DNA of 5,485 nt from Nitrospirota bacterium (lineage in GTDB: Bacteria > Nitrospirota > Nitrospiria > Nitrospirales > Nitrospiraceae). Numbering within the stretch: position 1 is the stretch's first letter; every line of letters starts with the position of its first letter. Position numbers and translations under genes: made by a program. The DNA lies in contig JACRQB010000153.1 in assembly GCA_016222925.1 (NCBI GenBank), positions 3,877 to 9,361 of the forward strand, written 5' to 3'. The notes beneath the pieces were generated by a model. That model had not been told where the DNA came from, ran no database searches, and was given only the letters and a program-made list of their open reading frames with translations. Of this stretch, positions 4,991 through 5,485 are shown in pieces.

Positions 4991-5485
4991 TCAGTCCGCT
5001 TTCGCATTGCCTCCTGGCGGGATAAAGACCTCGTTCAGATCGCTGAAGGACCCTCCGGGAGTCGGTCCACCACTGATCACATAAATGCGCCCTTGTATGA
5101 CTGCCGATCCCAAGCCGTGACGGGCTGTCGGCATCGGGGTCAGTCGCTGCCAGATATCACGCGCCGGATCATACGCTTCGTTCTCATTGAACATACCAGC
5201 GGCCCCTTCGCCGCCGATCACGTAAATCTTGCCTTCGGCCACAGCGGCCGTCATGCCGCTCCGCGCAGTCGGCAGATCCGCGACGCGCGTCCAGCGATCA
5301 GTGAGCGGATCATACCGTTCCACAACGGCAAGATTCCGAGAATAGTCGCCATCGATACGCCCGCCGATTGCATAAATCTTCCCGGCGACCGTCGCGGCAG
5401 CAAGGTGATCGCGAGGGGTCGGCAGAGACGCACCTGTTGTCCAGACGTTGCGCGCGGGATCATACACTTCGACCGCCGAGGTGTT
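4991..5485 (-). CDS. Kelch-repeat protein, C-terminal part
   Basis: The frame is open from the right edge (5485) and ends in TGA at 4993-4991, leaving 164 residues; the start lies outside the window. At least three kelch blades are visible, each with the pattern 'E-x-Y-D-P-x-x-x-x-W ... L-P-T-x-R ... (A/G)-(K/R)-I-Y-(A/V)-I-(G/S)-G'. Examples are EVYDPARNVW with GKIYAIGG, ERYDPLTDRW with GKIYVIGG, and EAYDPARDIW with GRIYVISGG. The last blade closes with DLNEVFIPP and the protein ends shortly after, so this is the natural C-terminus. Kelch blades form a beta-propeller used for binding; bacterial versions are often exported, but no signal peptide can be seen because the N-terminus is missing. 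It is convergent with the subtilase unit and not part of it. Confidence 0.9.
   Translation of the reverse strand, partial: NTSAVEVYDPARNVWTTGASLPTPRDHLAAATVAGKIYAIGGRIDGDYSRNLAVVERYDPLTDRWTRVADLPTARSGMTAAVAEGKIYVIGGEGAAGMFNENEAYDPARDIWQRLTPMPTARHGLGSAVIQGRIYVISGGPTPGGSFSDLNEVFIPPGGNAKAD

Overview
The window looks like chromosomal DNA of a moderately GC-rich Gram-negative bacterium. Nitrospira or a similar lineage (NC10, deltaproteobacteria-like) is my guess from the gene styles: an S8 subtilase with a bacterial-repeat domain, a kelch protein and a HugZ-like flavoprotein. The sequence alone does not prove the taxon. There are no RNA genes, insertion sequences or CRISPR arrays.

Left part (1-966): minus-strand material. 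A secreted protein with a clear signal peptide runs off the left edge (159..1). It overlaps by 8 nt the end of a proline/lysine-rich hypothetical gene (about 583..152). Further upstream is a doubtful small minus-strand reading frame (966..691), with an inverted repeat at its stop. A HugZ-like FMN-binding split-barrel gene (972-1490, plus) follows, then a 333-nt stretch without genes (1491-1823).

Centre (1824-4913, plus): the most interesting part, a tightly packed three-gene unit. Gene 1 encodes a small exported protein that is essentially only a subtilase propeptide. Gene 2 starts 1 nt later and is an S8 subtilase with a signal peptide, the same type of propeptide, a catalytic domain with a beta-sandwich insert, an InlB/bacterial-repeat domain and a C-terminal sorting tail (GGGGC, GDILLP, hydrophobic helix, RMRRR) resembling JDVT-CTERM. 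Gene 3 overlaps the subtilase stop by ATGA and is a CPBP-family intramembrane glutamic protease resembling MrtJ, the proposed processing enzyme for JDVT-CTERM tails. The layout reads as a self-contained export, activation and surface-sorting cassette: propeptide helper, protease cargo, sorting protease.

The subtilase is broken in this sequence. The reading frame jumps near 3450-3463, where a block of residues also seems to be missing, and again at 3775-3778, where about 16 nt covering the catalytic-serine motif (GTSMAAP type) are absent. Asp, His and oxyanion Asn are present; Ser is not. The propeptide and intramembrane-protease genes on either side are intact.

Right part (4914-5485): a short convergent spacer with a weak hairpin, then the C-terminal part of a kelch-repeat protein on the minus strand, running off the right edge.
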